Assembly (NCBI RefSeq): GCF_902459745.1
Contig: NZ_CABPSJ010000008.1
Coordinates: 177,482-241,481, forward strand
Length of the DNA stretch: 64,000 nt
Origin: Pandoraea communis
GTDB taxonomy: Bacteria; Pseudomonadota; Gammaproteobacteria; Burkholderiales; Burkholderiaceae
Direction of reading: 5' to 3'
A model generated the notes under the pieces. That model saw only the letters and a list, made by a program, of their open reading frames with translations. It had not been told where the DNA came from and searched no databases. How positions within the stretch are numbered: the stretch's first letter is position 1; the number at the start of each line of letters is the position of its first letter. A program made the translations under genes and the position numbers. This document shows, in pieces, positions 1 through 9,567 of the stretch.

Positions 1-1
1 T

Positions 2-520
2 CAGGGACAGTTCGAGATTCCTAACTGGGACCAGGCCAGCCAGAAAAAGGTGCGCGACGCACTGTTGGTTCTTGCGACGACGCTGACTGATACAAAACGC
101 ATGTATGGCAGCAAGAATGAGGTCGATCCGGTTCGTTATCTCATCGGCACTGCGATGGGCTGGGGCGCCAATCCGCCGAGTGAGGCGCTCTATCTCAACA
201 TCACCCCATCCAAGAACGATGGCACCACGATCTACAAGCTCAATGTCAGGGACGTGCCGGTCGATGGTTTCTGGTCGGTCAGCGTCTACAACGCGCAAGG
301 CTACTATGAGTCCAACGACCTCAATGCTTATTCACTGAACAGCATCACGGCGAAGAAAGGCGGCGACGGCACCGTCGCGATTCAATTCGGTGGTTGCAAC
401 GGCAAGATCGCCAACTGCCTTCCGATCATGAAGGGGTGGAACTACATGGTCCGCCTCTATCGGCCGCGCGCGGCGATCCTCAACGGCGCTTGGACGTTTC
501 CCGAAGCCTCGCCGCAGTGA
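2..520 (+). CDS. DUF1214 domain protein, C-terminal part (5' end outside window)
   Basis: The reading frame is already open at base 2 and ends at 520, so only about the last 172 residues are visible. The blocks PPSEALYLNITP, DVPVDGFWSVSVYNAQGYY and the terminal WTFPEASPQ are the pattern of the DUF1214 domain. That domain is usually joined to an N-terminal DUF1254 domain, which would lie outside the window. A GTG at 50 could be mistaken for a start, but homology-like sequence continues upstream of it. The biochemical role is unknown; such proteins are generally exported. A strong hairpin terminator follows at 695-725. Confidence 0.8.
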   Translation, partial: QGQFEIPNWDQASQKKVRDALLVLATTLTDTKRMYGSKNEVDPVRYLIGTAMGWGANPPSEALYLNITPSKNDGTTIYKLNVRDVPVDGFWSVSVYNAQGYYESNDLNAYSLNSITAKKGGDGTVAIQFGGCNGKIANCLPIMKGWNYMVRLYRPRAAILNGAWTFPEASPQ

Positions 521-694
521 ATTGAGCCGGTAGGCATATCACCTGTGTACGGAAGCGTGGCGCTTCACTGTGCTCTTGTGTTTGCCGCATTGGGAAGAGC
601 TCGCTTCACAGAATGGCAACCGCGATATGATCGTTCTGAGTAAAACAGTGTAGATGTAACGCTCATCCTTATCGGTCGTGACTGAGCAAGTAAG

Positions 695-725
695 AAAAAA
701 GCCCTTGAAATTCAAGGGCTTTTTC
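695..725. terminator. Bidirectional intrinsic terminator
   Basis: Perfect inverted repeat GCCCTTGAA/TTCAAGGGC around a central A at 710. It is preceded by six A and followed by five T, so it works on either strand. It separates the plus-strand DUF1214 gene from the convergent minus-strand acyl-CoA ligase. The 174 bases between 521 and 694 hold nothing else that I can recognise. Confidence 0.92.
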
Positions 726-759
726 GTTTTGTGACTGTCGTCGGCCTCACACTGATCGG

Positions 760-2409
760 TCAGACGAACTGTTCGCGCATCGCCTTCTTGTTCAACTTGC
801 CGACACTGGTCCTTTGCAGCGAGTCGACGAACCTGATGAATTGCGGCACCGCGTATTTTGAGATTTCTCCAGTCGCGACAATCGCAAGCAGGTGCCGCCT
901 GATCTCTTCATCGTCGACGGGGCCCGCGTCCTTCTTCAATACGACCAGCGCGACCGGCCGCTCACCCCACTTCTCGTCCTTGATGCCGAACACCGCCACC
1001 TCGGAGACCGCAGGGTGCCGAGAGATCAGGTTTTCGATTTCGAGCGACGACACCCATTCACCGCCCGACTTGATTACGTCCTTGAGTCGATCGGTAATCT
1101 GCACGTAGCCAGCCGGGTCGATGCTGGCGATATCCTGAGTATGCAGATACCCGCCCTCCCATAGCTGCTCCGATGCTTCCGGATTGTGAAGGTAACTTTG
1201 CGTGAGCCATGGCGCGCGCACCACCACTTCGCCGAAGGCCTTGCCATCGTGCGGGAGGTCTGCCATCGCGTCATCGACAATCCGCAGATCGACCAGAGGA
1301 ACGGGAAGGCCGGTTTTGCAGCGCAGACGAATCTCCTCGTCCTCATCGAGTGGGCCAAGGTCGGGCTTGATCTGCGCCAGCGTGAGGATCGGGCCGGTTT
1401 CCGACATGCCGTAGCCCGTAAAAACATCGATGCCACGCTCGAACGCGGCCCTCGCCAGGCCCTGTGTCAATGCACTTCCGCCAACGATGACTTTCCACCG
1501 GCTGAAGTCGACTGTCTTCGCTTCGGGGCAGTTCAGCAGCATGTGCAGGATCGTGCCGACGCAGTGCGAAAAAGTCACGCCCTCGTCACGGATGAGCCCC
1601 ACAAGCCGGTCGGGCGCATAGCGCCCCGGGTAGATCTGCTTCAGCCCCAAGACCGTTGCGACGTAGGGCATGCCCCACGCATGAACATGGAACATGGGGG
1701 TGATCGGCATGTAGACATCACCACGATGAAGCCGTTGACCGGAGGCCGGACTTGCCAACCCGGCCATCACGCTGATCGTGTGAAGTACCAGTTGCCGATG
1801 AGAAAAATGCACCCCCTTGGGTTGCCCCGTGGTTCCGGTCGTGTAAAACGTGGTGGCGCGCGTGTTTTCGTCGAAATCCGGGAACGAATAATGCGTATCG
1901 CTCGCCGCGAGCATGCGCTCGTACTCCGTCGTGAACGGAATCGTGTGTGTCGTGAGAGCGTCGTCGTCTTCGTCGATGAGAACGAAGGTGTGGACGGATT
2001 TCAGTTGATCTTTGATCGCATCGATCACCGGCAGGAAATCGGTATGGACCAGAAGCACTTCGGCGCCGGCGTGATTGATCGTGAACGCGATTTCCGCGTT
2101 GGACAGTCGTACATTGACCGTCTGCAGTACCGCTCCCATCATCGGGATAGCAAAATAACATTCCAGATAGCGATGGCTATCCCAGTCCATTACGCCGACG
2201 GTACTGCCATGCCGGACGCCTAGCTCGGCAAGGGCGTTAGCGAGTCTGGAGATGCGCTCGTTCATCGTCCGGTACGTCATTCGCTGTTGCCCCCGGTAAA
2301 CAATCTCCTGCTCCGGGGCGTGAGCTAGCGGCGTATGCAAAAGCTGCTTGATCAGCAAGGGATAGGCGTATGCCGAGGGGGTGCCGTTCGTCAACTCGTC
2401 CTGCATCAT
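760..2409 (-). CDS. Medium/long-chain acyl-CoA ligase (AMP-binding superfamily)
   Basis: A 549-residue member of the adenylate-forming family that activates a carboxylic acid to its CoA thioester through an acyl-AMP intermediate. Visible motifs are the P-loop YTTGTTGQPKGV near residue 190, GYGMSETGP near 335, and ITDRLKDVIKSGGEWVSSLE near 440. The C-terminal catalytic-lysine region ends GKLNKKAMREQF. The length is normal. It is the last gene of a minus-strand fatty-acid oxidation block and is separated from the 3-hydroxyacyl-CoA dehydrogenase by 143 bases with a hairpin, so it may have its own promoter. Chain-length specificity cannot be read from sequence. Confidence 0.93.
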   Translation of the reverse strand: MMQDELTNGTPSAYAYPLLIKQLLHTPLAHAPEQEIVYRGQQRMTYRTMNERISRLANALAELGVRHGSTVGVMDWDSHRYLECYFAIPMMGAVLQTVNVRLSNAEIAFTINHAGAEVLLVHTDFLPVIDAIKDQLKSVHTFVLIDEDDDALTTHTIPFTTEYERMLAASDTHYSFPDFDENTRATTFYTTGTTGQPKGVHFSHRQLVLHTISVMAGLASPASGQRLHRGDVYMPITPMFHVHAWGMPYVATVLGLKQIYPGRYAPDRLVGLIRDEGVTFSHCVGTILHMLLNCPEAKTVDFSRWKVIVGGSALTQGLARAAFERGIDVFTGYGMSETGPILTLAQIKPDLGPLDEDEEIRLRCKTGLPVPLVDLRIVDDAMADLPHDGKAFGEVVVRAPWLTQSYLHNPEASEQLWEGGYLHTQDIASIDPAGYVQITDRLKDVIKSGGEWVSSLEIENLISRHPAVSEVAVFGIKDEKWGERPVALVVLKKDAGPVDDEEIRRHLLAIVATGEISKYAVPQFIRFVDSLQRTSVGKLNKKAMREQFV

Positions 2410-2517
2410 TGTCTCCTGAATCTGATGTTGGTTTTATCCCATCTCGTCCCAGTCTACCAAGCCAGCGATGATCGATTCGCGCCTGGCTGCCCATTTGGCA
2501 AAGGCGTCAGACCTGCC

Positions 2518-2550
2518 ATCGAGCGGGCACCCTCCTGATGCCCGCTCGAT
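2518..2550. terminator. 12-bp stem hairpin 3' of the dehydrogenase gene
   Basis: Arms ATCGAGCGGGCA (2518-2529) and TGCCCGCTCGAT (2539-2550) are perfectly complementary around a 9-base loop. The hairpin lies immediately beyond the minus-strand stop at 2553. There is no T-run, so it may be a rho-dependent end or an mRNA-stabilising structure rather than a classic terminator. Confidence 0.6.
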
Positions 2551-2552
2551 AT

Positions 2553-3404
2553 TCAGTCGTAACGATAGACACCCTGACCTGTCTTGCGCCCGAGCCGTCC
2601 CGCCGCCACGAACTCGCGCAGCAGCGGCGCCGGCCGATACTTCGGGTCTCCGAAGTCGTTCAGAAACACTTCCATGACGGACAGGCAGACGTCGAGTCCG
2701 ACCAGATCCGCGAGCGCGAGCGGGCCGATCGGCTGATTCGCGCCAAGCTTCATTCCCGCGTCGATCTCATCGGCGCTCGCAATGCCTTCGGCAAGTACGA
2801 AGAAGGCCTCGTTGATCATCGGCACCAGGATACGGTTCACCACGAACCCGGGTGAATTCCTGACGACAATCGGCGTCTTTCCGAGACGCTTTGTCAACTC
2901 GCTAATCGCGTCGGCAGTGGCGTCGCTCGTCTGCAGCCCGCGAATGATCTCGACGAGCGGCATCAGCGGCGCCGGGTTGAAGAAGTGCATTCCGATGAAA
3001 CGCGAAGCGTCGCTCAGACTCGCCGCCAACGCCGTGACCGAGATGGACGAGGTATTCGTCGCAATGATGGCGCCGGGACGCGCCACCGATTCGATCTGCC
3101 CCAGAATTCGGTGCTTCAGGGCGACATTTTCCGTTGCGGCTTCGATGACGAGATCGGCATCGGACAGTTGCTGATAGTCCGTCGAGAACCTGACTCGCGC
3201 GAGCGCAGCGCTCCGGGCTTCCGAGTCGAGTTTGTCTTTCGCGACGAGCCGATCGAGATTGCTTTTCAGCAGTGCGAGCCCGTTCGTCAAGGCCGCCTCG
3301 GCGACATCGATCACGATGACATTCCATCCGGCGGTAGCGGCAGTCTGCGCGATGCCATTGCCCATCGTACCCGCACCGACAATTCCTATCGTCCCAATTT
3401 CCAT
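2553..3404 (-). CDS. 3-hydroxybutyryl-CoA / 3-hydroxyacyl-CoA dehydrogenase
   Basis: A 283-residue NAD(P)-dependent dehydrogenase that oxidises (S)-3-hydroxyacyl-CoA to 3-ketoacyl-CoA. The start MEIGTIGIVGAGTMGNGIAQ places the Rossmann GxGxxG at the N-terminus, as usual for this family. An open frame continues 36 codons further upstream but reads as non-conserved sequence overlapping the thiolase gene, so I reject it. HFFNPAPLMPLVEIIRG carries the catalytic His-Asn region, and the C-terminal dimerisation domain ends GRKTGQGVYRYD. It lies 40 bases downstream of the thiolase with which it would act in sequence. Confidence 0.94.
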   Translation of the reverse strand: MEIGTIGIVGAGTMGNGIAQTAATAGWNVIVIDVAEAALTNGLALLKSNLDRLVAKDKLDSEARSAALARVRFSTDYQQLSDADLVIEAATENVALKHRILGQIESVARPGAIIATNTSSISVTALAASLSDASRFIGMHFFNPAPLMPLVEIIRGLQTSDATADAISELTKRLGKTPIVVRNSPGFVVNRILVPMINEAFFVLAEGIASADEIDAGMKLGANQPIGPLALADLVGLDVCLSVMEVFLNDFGDPKYRPAPLLREFVAAGRLGRKTGQGVYRYD

Positions 3405-3444
3405 AATTGCTCTCAGTGGCTGGCGTTGCTGTTTCGTGCGCAAC

Positions 3445-4632
3445 TTATTGAAGATTCTCAAAGATTGCGGCGATACCCTGGCCTCCGCCAATACACATCG
3501 TGACGAGTGCATAGCGTCCGCTCACGCGCCTGAGTTCATGCAGTGCCTTGACAGTAATCAGCGCGCCCGTCGCGCCGATCGGATGGCCCAGCGAGATGCC
3601 CGAGCCGTTCGGATTCACTTTCGCCGGGTCGAACCCAAGCTCCTGTGCCACCGCGCAGGCCTGTGCAGCAAAGGCCTCGTTGGCTTCGATCACGTCGAGA
3701 TCGCCTACGGTGAGTCCCGCACGCTCGAGCGCGATGCGCGTCGCCGGTACGGGGCCGATGCCCATGTAGAGCGGGTCGACGCCGGCATGCGCGTAGGACA
3801 CCAGGCGCGCCAGCGGCTTCAGACCTCGCGCCTCCGCCGTCTTGCGCTCCATCAACAGGACGGCGGCAGCGGCGTCGTTGATGCCGGAGGCGTTGCCAGC
3901 CGTCACTGTCCCGTTTTCCTTCTGGAATATCGGGCGCAGCTCCGCAAGCTCGGTCTGTTCGACGTCCTGGCGCACGTGTTCATCGGTATCGAATACGACT
4001 TCCTTGCCTCGCACGCGTCGGGTCACCGGAACAATCTGCTCCTTGAAGCGGCCCTCGGCGATGGCACGCGAAGCGCGGCGGTGCGATTCGATCGCGAGGG
4101 CATCCTGTTGCTCTCGCGTGATGCTGTACTGTCGCGCAACGTTCTCCGCGGTGACTCCCATATGCACCCGTTGGAACGGGTCGTGCAACGCGCCCAACAT
4201 CATGTCGATCAGTTGCACGTTGCCCATGCGCGCGCCGAAGCGAGTGTCGGGCGTAATGTACGGCGCCCGGCTCATGTTCTCGGCGCCGCCACCGATTGCG
4301 ATGTCGGCGTCACCCAGCAGAATGGACTGCGCAGCGCAGACGACTGCCTGCAGCCCGGACCCGCAGAGGCGGTTGACATTGAAAGCAGGCGTCGCTTCCG
4401 AGATGCCGCCATCGAGTGCCGCGACGCGCGCCAGATACAGGTCTCTCGGCTCAGTGGCGACAACGTTGCCGAACACGACGTGGCCGACGTCGGCGCCCGC
4501 CACTTTCGATCGCGCGAGTACCTCGCGCACCACGATCGCACCCAGTTCGGTCGGTGGGAGGTCTTTCAGACTACCGCCGAACTTACCGATAGCCGTGCGA
4601 ACACCACCGACGACAACGACTTCTCTTTGCAT
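3445..4632 (-). CDS. Acetyl-CoA acyltransferase (thiolase)
   Basis: A 395-residue thiolase that cleaves 3-ketoacyl-CoA with CoA, or runs the reverse condensation. The nucleophilic Cys is in NRLCGSGLQAV (about residue 90), the His in GSGISLGHPIGATGA (about 350) and the second Cys in MCIGGGQG near the C-terminus. NEAFAAQA is also present. The length is normal for the family. It is followed after 40 bases by the 3-hydroxyacyl-CoA dehydrogenase and preceded by ETF-quinone oxidoreductase, so it supplies the last step of a beta-oxidation unit. Whether it prefers short or long chains is not decidable here. Confidence 0.94.
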   Translation of the reverse strand: MQREVVVVGGVRTAIGKFGGSLKDLPPTELGAIVVREVLARSKVAGADVGHVVFGNVVATEPRDLYLARVAALDGGISEATPAFNVNRLCGSGLQAVVCAAQSILLGDADIAIGGGAENMSRAPYITPDTRFGARMGNVQLIDMMLGALHDPFQRVHMGVTAENVARQYSITREQQDALAIESHRRASRAIAEGRFKEQIVPVTRRVRGKEVVFDTDEHVRQDVEQTELAELRPIFQKENGTVTAGNASGINDAAAAVLLMERKTAEARGLKPLARLVSYAHAGVDPLYMGIGPVPATRIALERAGLTVGDLDVIEANEAFAAQACAVAQELGFDPAKVNPNGSGISLGHPIGATGALITVKALHELRRVSGRYALVTMCIGGGQGIAAIFENLQ

Positions 4633-4694
4633 TTCTTGTGTCTCCCAATGGACGCCGGACGTGCCTCACGCTATGAAGCACGCTCGGGGTTCAA

Positions 4695-6371
4695 TTACAT
4701 GTTGGAATAGTTGGGGCCGCCGCCCCCCTCAGGTGCGACCCAAACGATGTTCTGGCTTGGATCCTTGATGTCGCATGTTTTGCAGTGGAGGCAGTTCTGC
4801 GCGTTGATGACGAGTTGCTCGCCACCGCTGTCCTGCTTCACATACTCGTAGACGCCAGCAGGGCAGTAGCGCGATTCGGGCCCCGCATAAGTCCGCCAGT
4901 TCACGTTCAGCGCCACCGCCGGATCCTTAAGCGTCAGATGCGCCGGCTGATTTTCTTCGTGATTGGTGTTGGAGATGAACACCGAGGACAATCTGTCGAA
5001 GGTGAGCTTGCCGTCAGGTTTCGGGTATTCGATCGGCTTGCACTGCGAGGCCGGTTTCAGCGTTTCGTGATCCGAATGCTGGTGGTGCAGCGTCCACGGG
5101 ACGTTGCCGCGCAACACCTTTTGCTCGATACCGACCATCAGCGTGCCCAGGTACAGACCTTTGCTCATCCATTGCTTGAAATTTCGGGCGCGGTGCAGCT
5201 CGGCGTACAGCCAGGAATTCCTGAACGCCTCGGGATAGGCCGTAAGCTCATCGCCTTTACGCCCCGCCTGCAATGCCTCAAATGCCGCGTCGGCAGCCAA
5301 CATGCCCGACTTGATCGCTGCATGTGATCCCTTGATACGCGATGCGTTCAGGAAGCCCGCGTCGTCACCGACGAGTGCGCCCCCGGAGAACACCAGCTTC
5401 GGCAAGGACATCAGGCCGCCCGCGGTCATCGCGCGCGCGCCGTAAGACAGACGTTTCCCGCCTTCGAGCACCTTGCGGATTTCCGGATGCGTCTTGTACC
5501 GCTGGAACTCCTCGAATGGCGACAGATACGGATTCGAATACCCCAGGCCCACGACGAAGCCGACTACCACCTGACAATCGTTCATGTGGTAGAGAAACGA
5601 GCCGCCGTACGTGTCGTTCTCGAGTGGCCAGCCGGCCGTGTGCATGACCAGGCCCGGCGTATGCTTCGACGGTTCGATCTCCCACACTTCCTTGATGCCG
5701 ATGCCATAGACCTGAGGATCTGCGTTATCGCTCAGCTTGAATTTCTCGTTCAGTTGACGGCCCAACTGCCCGCGTGCGCCCTCACAGAAGAGGGTGTATT
5801 TCGCGTGTAACTCCATGCCGAGCTGGAAGTTCTCCGTCGGCTTGCCGTCCTTGCCGATGCCCAGATTGCCGGTTGCAACGCCTTTGACTGCCCCGTCGTC
5901 ATCGAACAGCACTTCGGCGGCCGCAAAGCCGGCGAAGATCTCGACACCGAGCCCTTCCGCCTGTTGCCCCAGCCACCGCGTCACATTGGCTAACGAAACG
6001 ACATAGTTGCCGTGATTCCTGAAGTTGTCCGGAAGTGCCCAGGCGGGCACCCCCGTCGAACCGGCTTCGGTGAGAAACAGGAACTTGTCCTCGGTGACCT
6101 CCACCGATAGCGGCGCCCCTTTCTCCTTCCAGTCGGGGATGAGTTCGGTCATGGCGCGTGGGTCCATGACGGCGCCAGACAGGATGTGAGCCCCGATCTC
6201 CGAGCCCTTCTCCAGAACGCACACGGACAACTCGACGCCGTTCTCGGCAGACAACTGCTTGAGGCGGATCGCCGCGGATAGTCCGGCCGGCCCACCGCCG
6301 ACAATCACGACGTCATAATCCATCGACTCGCGTGCGCCAGCCTGTTCGATCGGGCTTGCTGTGCTGAGCAT
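4695..6371 (-). CDS. Electron-transfer flavoprotein-ubiquinone oxidoreductase
   Basis: A 558-residue inner-membrane-associated flavoprotein that passes electrons from reduced ETF, loaded by acyl-CoA dehydrogenases, to ubiquinone. The N-terminal FAD fold reads DYDVVIVGGGPAGLSAAIRL. The C-terminus has the 4Fe-4S ligands in YCPAGVYEYV and NCLHCKTCDIKDPSQNI and ends in the family signature GGGGPNYSNM. I use the ATG at 6371 (MLSTASPIEQ); the frame is open for 41 more codons upstream, but these overlap the acyl-CoA dehydrogenase. The gap to that gene is 14 bases, so the two are probably co-transcribed. Confidence 0.95.
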   Translation of the reverse strand: MLSTASPIEQAGARESMDYDVVIVGGGPAGLSAAIRLKQLSAENGVELSVCVLEKGSEIGAHILSGAVMDPRAMTELIPDWKEKGAPLSVEVTEDKFLFLTEAGSTGVPAWALPDNFRNHGNYVVSLANVTRWLGQQAEGLGVEIFAGFAAAEVLFDDDGAVKGVATGNLGIGKDGKPTENFQLGMELHAKYTLFCEGARGQLGRQLNEKFKLSDNADPQVYGIGIKEVWEIEPSKHTPGLVMHTAGWPLENDTYGGSFLYHMNDCQVVVGFVVGLGYSNPYLSPFEEFQRYKTHPEIRKVLEGGKRLSYGARAMTAGGLMSLPKLVFSGGALVGDDAGFLNASRIKGSHAAIKSGMLAADAAFEALQAGRKGDELTAYPEAFRNSWLYAELHRARNFKQWMSKGLYLGTLMVGIEQKVLRGNVPWTLHHQHSDHETLKPASQCKPIEYPKPDGKLTFDRLSSVFISNTNHEENQPAHLTLKDPAVALNVNWRTYAGPESRYCPAGVYEYVKQDSGGEQLVINAQNCLHCKTCDIKDPSQNIVWVAPEGGGGPNYSNM

Positions 6372-6385
6372 GTCCAACCCCTGCG

Positions 6386-8191
6386 TCAGAACTGGTCGTC
6401 GGTCAACGCCAACGCACCTTCGTTGCCGTCGTGGGCGCCAACGATGGCGGCTTCCAGTGCAGTTGCGAGCGGCAGGATCTGCGTCGCGAAGCAATGGGCG
6501 GTTGCCGCCTTGGCGTCATAGAACGAGGGATCGTCGTTGCGCTTGTCCGTGGCGACGAGCAACGCCCGGGCAAACTGCCATCCGGACAGCACGATGCCGG
6601 CCAGCTTCAGATACGCCACGCTGCCGGCAAATACGGCGTTGGGATCATCCTTGGCGTGCGTGAGTACGTAGTCGACCACGTTTGCGAGCGATTCGCGCCC
6701 GGCCCCAAGTCGCTTGTGGAGCGTTTGGAACGCCGCGCTCGATTCGTACGACTTGTGCTCCCACAATGCCGCGAGGGTCTCGTCGATTTTTGCGAGCAGC
6801 ACCTTGACGACAGCACCGCCGTCACGCAACGTCTTCCGGCCGACGAGGTCATTGGCCTGAATCGCCGTTGTGCCTTCATAAATGGCGAGGATTCGCGCGT
6901 CGCGAAGATGCTGCGCGGCGCCCGTTTCCTCGATATAGCCCATGCCGCCATGCACCTGCACACCAAGGCTGGCGACCTCGTTTGCCAACTCGGTGCTCCA
7001 TCCCTTCACCACTGGCACGAGGTATTCATAGATTGCCTGATGGTCGGCCTGCACCGACGCATCGGTATGACGGTGACCGATGTCGCTGTGCGCTGCCGCG
7101 ACGTAGGCGAGCGCCCGGGCACCTTCCGTGAGCGCACGCATGGTAGCGAGCATCCGGCGCACGTCAGGGTGTTTGATGATGCTCAGCGGCGCTTTCGACG
7201 AGCCGTCTACGGCACGCCCTTGCACGCGGTCTTTCGCATAGGCCACGGCCCGCTGATATGCGCGGTCGGCCACGGCAATGCCTTGCACGCCGACACCGAA
7301 ACGTGCCGCATTCATCATGATGAACATGTATTCGAGGCCGCGGTTGGCTTCCCCGACCAGATAGCCGAGGGCCCCACCGTGATCGCCGAACTGGAGCACC
7401 GCCGTCGGACTCGCCTTGATGCCCAGCTTATGCTCGATGGACACGCAATGCACGTCGTTACGGGCACCCAGCGAGCCGTCTTCGTTGACGACGAATTTCG
7501 GCACGATGAAAAGCGACAGGCCTTTTACGCCCTCGGGGGCGCCGGGCAGGCGAGCGAGTACGAGATGCACGATGTTGCTGGCCATGTCGTGCTCGCCCCA
7601 CGAGATGAAGATCTTCGTGCCGAAGATATGGTAGTTGCCGTCGCCGATCGGCTCGGCACGCGTGCGCACCAGCGCGAGGTCCGAACCCGCCTGCGGCTCC
7701 GTCAGGTTCATCGTGCCGGTCCATTCGCCCGAAATCAGCTTCGGCACGTAGCGTTCCTTCTGCGCCTGGCTGCCGGCAATGAGCAACGCCTCGATGGCCC
7801 CGTCGGTCAGCACCGGGCACAACGCCAGCGACAGGTTCGCGGCATTGAGCATTTCAACGCAGGCGGTCGCGATCAGTTTGGGCAGTCCCTGACCGCCGTA
7901 CTCGGCCGGGTGGACAACGCCCTGCCAGCCGCCGTTCACGAACTGAGAAAAGGCTTCCTTGAAGCCGGGCGTCGCGGTGACAACGCCGTCCTTGAAACGA
8001 CTGGGGTTGATATCACCCTCGACGTTCAGCGGCGCGATGACGTTGGCGTTGAAGCGGGCCGCCTCGTCGAGCACGGCCTGGGCGCAATCTGGCCCGGCGT
8101 CCTCGAAGCCGGGAAGCGCCGCTACGCGCTCGAGATCGGCCAGTTCCTGCATGGCAAAGAGCATTTCCTTGACGGGTGCGATATAGCTCAT
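6386..8191 (-). CDS. Acyl-CoA dehydrogenase, large (DmdC/FadE-like) type
   Basis: A 601-residue FAD acyl-CoA dehydrogenase of the long class with a C-terminal extension, the size of 3-methylmercaptopropionyl-CoA dehydrogenase DmdC and its fatty-acyl relatives. Motifs are LTEPQAGSDLALVRTRAE for FAD/substrate binding, VQVHGGMGYIEETGAAQHLRD, and IYEGTTAIQANDLVGRKTL, which carries the likely catalytic Glu. The start MSYIAPVKEMLF at 8191 fits the family; the open frame runs 101 codons further upstream through low-quality sequence. It is the first gene of the block running through ETF-QO and thiolase. The substrate is inferred only to be an acyl-CoA. Confidence 0.93.
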   Translation of the reverse strand: MSYIAPVKEMLFAMQELADLERVAALPGFEDAGPDCAQAVLDEAARFNANVIAPLNVEGDINPSRFKDGVVTATPGFKEAFSQFVNGGWQGVVHPAEYGGQGLPKLIATACVEMLNAANLSLALCPVLTDGAIEALLIAGSQAQKERYVPKLISGEWTGTMNLTEPQAGSDLALVRTRAEPIGDGNYHIFGTKIFISWGEHDMASNIVHLVLARLPGAPEGVKGLSLFIVPKFVVNEDGSLGARNDVHCVSIEHKLGIKASPTAVLQFGDHGGALGYLVGEANRGLEYMFIMMNAARFGVGVQGIAVADRAYQRAVAYAKDRVQGRAVDGSSKAPLSIIKHPDVRRMLATMRALTEGARALAYVAAAHSDIGHRHTDASVQADHQAIYEYLVPVVKGWSTELANEVASLGVQVHGGMGYIEETGAAQHLRDARILAIYEGTTAIQANDLVGRKTLRDGGAVVKVLLAKIDETLAALWEHKSYESSAAFQTLHKRLGAGRESLANVVDYVLTHAKDDPNAVFAGSVAYLKLAGIVLSGWQFARALLVATDKRNDDPSFYDAKAATAHCFATQILPLATALEAAIVGAHDGNEGALALTDDQF

Positions 8192-8348
8192 TCTGGTGCT
8201 TTTCCAGTGGACGGTAGTGAAGAGGCCTGCCATGACACCGGAACGCTGAGATCCTGCACGGCAACTATCGAGCAGATCGTAGCGGCGATCGTCGAGAATC
8301 CCGATAACCAAACCGGACCATCTATTGACAATTTCGGCCACGAGTCGA

Positions 8349-8366
8349 CCGGGGAGGGCTCCCCGG
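8349..8366. terminator. GC-rich hairpin downstream of araC-type gene
   Basis: Arms CCGGGGA/TCCCCGG around GGGC lie 53 bases past the minus-strand stop of the AraC regulator and 158 bases upstream of the acyl-CoA dehydrogenase start. There is no T-run. The rest of 8192-8418 should hold the promoter of the dehydrogenase operon, but I see no convincing -35/-10 pair. Confidence 0.4.
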
Positions 8367-8418
8367 CAGGACCGGAATATGGGGTGTAGCCAGCCGTCTC
8401 GCCGGCAGTGGCCGTCGA

Positions 8419-9450
8419 TCAGGCCCTGGGCGGGCGGGCCGCAACGGGCCTGTGTGCAGCGTGCCGATACTCGCCCGGCGTGCTGCCGGTCCACTGGCGG
8501 AACGCGCGATGGAACGCAGTGGGGTCGTCAAAGCCGACATCGGCGGCGATCGCCGCAATCGCATCCTGAGTTTCGGTGAGACGCCGGATTGCAATATCCC
8601 GTCGCAACTCGTTCTTGAGCGTCTGGAACGCCGAGCCTTCGGCGGACAGCCGCCGGCAAAGCGTGCGCACCGAGCAGTTGAGGACTTGAGCAACGTCATC
8701 GATGGACGGCATATCGGGAAGTCGCGAGGCAAGACAATCCCTGACCCGATGGCTCGTGAGTTGCTCGTCGAAGGCCACGAATATCCAATCCTCTGGCGCT
8801 CGCGCGAGAAACTTGCGCAGGTCGGCCTTGCGCTGACGCACGCGCATATCGAAATAGGAAGCGCTGAAGCGCATGCGTGTCTGTTTGCAGTCGAACTGCG
8901 CCGGTCCCGGGAAGAGATAAAGGTAATCGACGGCGTGAGGAGGCCGCTCAAACGCGAATTCCACCTGCAGAAGCGGGATCTTTTGACCGATGAGCCACGA
9001 ACCCACACCATGCGCGAGCTTCAGCATCAGCTGCTGGCCCAGGGCGCTGACGCCGGCGGGCCCTGCGCGCAACGCAATTTCGGCCACGGGGCCGACGCGA
9101 GACGACTCAAATCGAAAGTCGTCGAGAATCAGATGCATGAACTGGCCGAAGCGGTGCATTGCCGTTTCGAGGTTGGGCGCGTCGAGCAGGCTGAGGCACA
9201 GATACTTCAGGGTGCCATTACGCAGAGGACGCTCGAAGATACCCGGCATTTCATCGTCGAACTCGATCGCAAGTGCGCGGTAAAGCGTTGAGAATTGCGA
9301 TTCCGTGACACGCGCCCCGGGCTCGGTCAGCAGGGCGTCGGAGATACCTGCCGCTTCGAGGTATTGCCTGACGACATCCGGCGGCGCGCCGACGCCGTCG
9401 AGGAAACCCCGAACGAGTGAGATGGGTACGGTGGCGCTCAGTGAATGCAT
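8419..9450 (-). CDS. AraC-family regulator with arabinose-binding-like N-domain
   Basis: A 343-residue regulator. The first 190 residues resemble the ligand-binding domain found in OruR/ArgR-type AraC proteins. The last 100 hold two helix-turn-helix units: LPDMPSIDDVAQVLNCSVRT, then RDIAIRRLTETQDAIAAIAA followed by VGFDDPTAFHRAFRQWTGSTPGEYR. Regulators of this type often sit beside fatty-acid and acyl-CoA oxidation genes. Here it lies between a ligase gene and the dehydrogenase operon, all on the minus strand, so control of that operon by an acyl ligand is a reasonable inference. Confidence 0.9.
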   Translation of the reverse strand: MHSLSATVPISLVRGFLDGVGAPPDVVRQYLEAAGISDALLTEPGARVTESQFSTLYRALAIEFDDEMPGIFERPLRNGTLKYLCLSLLDAPNLETAMHRFGQFMHLILDDFRFESSRVGPVAEIALRAGPAGVSALGQQLMLKLAHGVGSWLIGQKIPLLQVEFAFERPPHAVDYLYLFPGPAQFDCKQTRMRFSASYFDMRVRQRKADLRKFLARAPEDWIFVAFDEQLTSHRVRDCLASRLPDMPSIDDVAQVLNCSVRTLCRRLSAEGSAFQTLKNELRRDIAIRRLTETQDAIAAIAADVGFDDPTAFHRAFRQWTGSTPGEYRHAAHRPVAARPPRA

Positions 9451-9511
9451 TGCCGTGATGTGGTTGATGTCGCGTGCGTGCGACGCTCGCCTGAATCGGG
9501 CGCAAAGGAAG

Positions 9512-9545
9512 CCGGCCTGAGTCTCCAGGGGCTCAGGCCGGTTTT
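9512..9545 (+). terminator. Hairpin with T-run between ligase and AraC genes
   Basis: Ten-base arms CCGGCCTGAG (9512-9521) and CTCAGGCCGG (9532-9541) are followed on the plus strand by TTTT. On the minus strand, the direction of both flanking genes, the stem forms equally but the downstream run is only weakly T-rich. It probably separates the ligase and regulator transcripts. Confidence 0.6.
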
Positions 9546-9567
9546 CTTGCTGTGAAGCTGCGTTGCG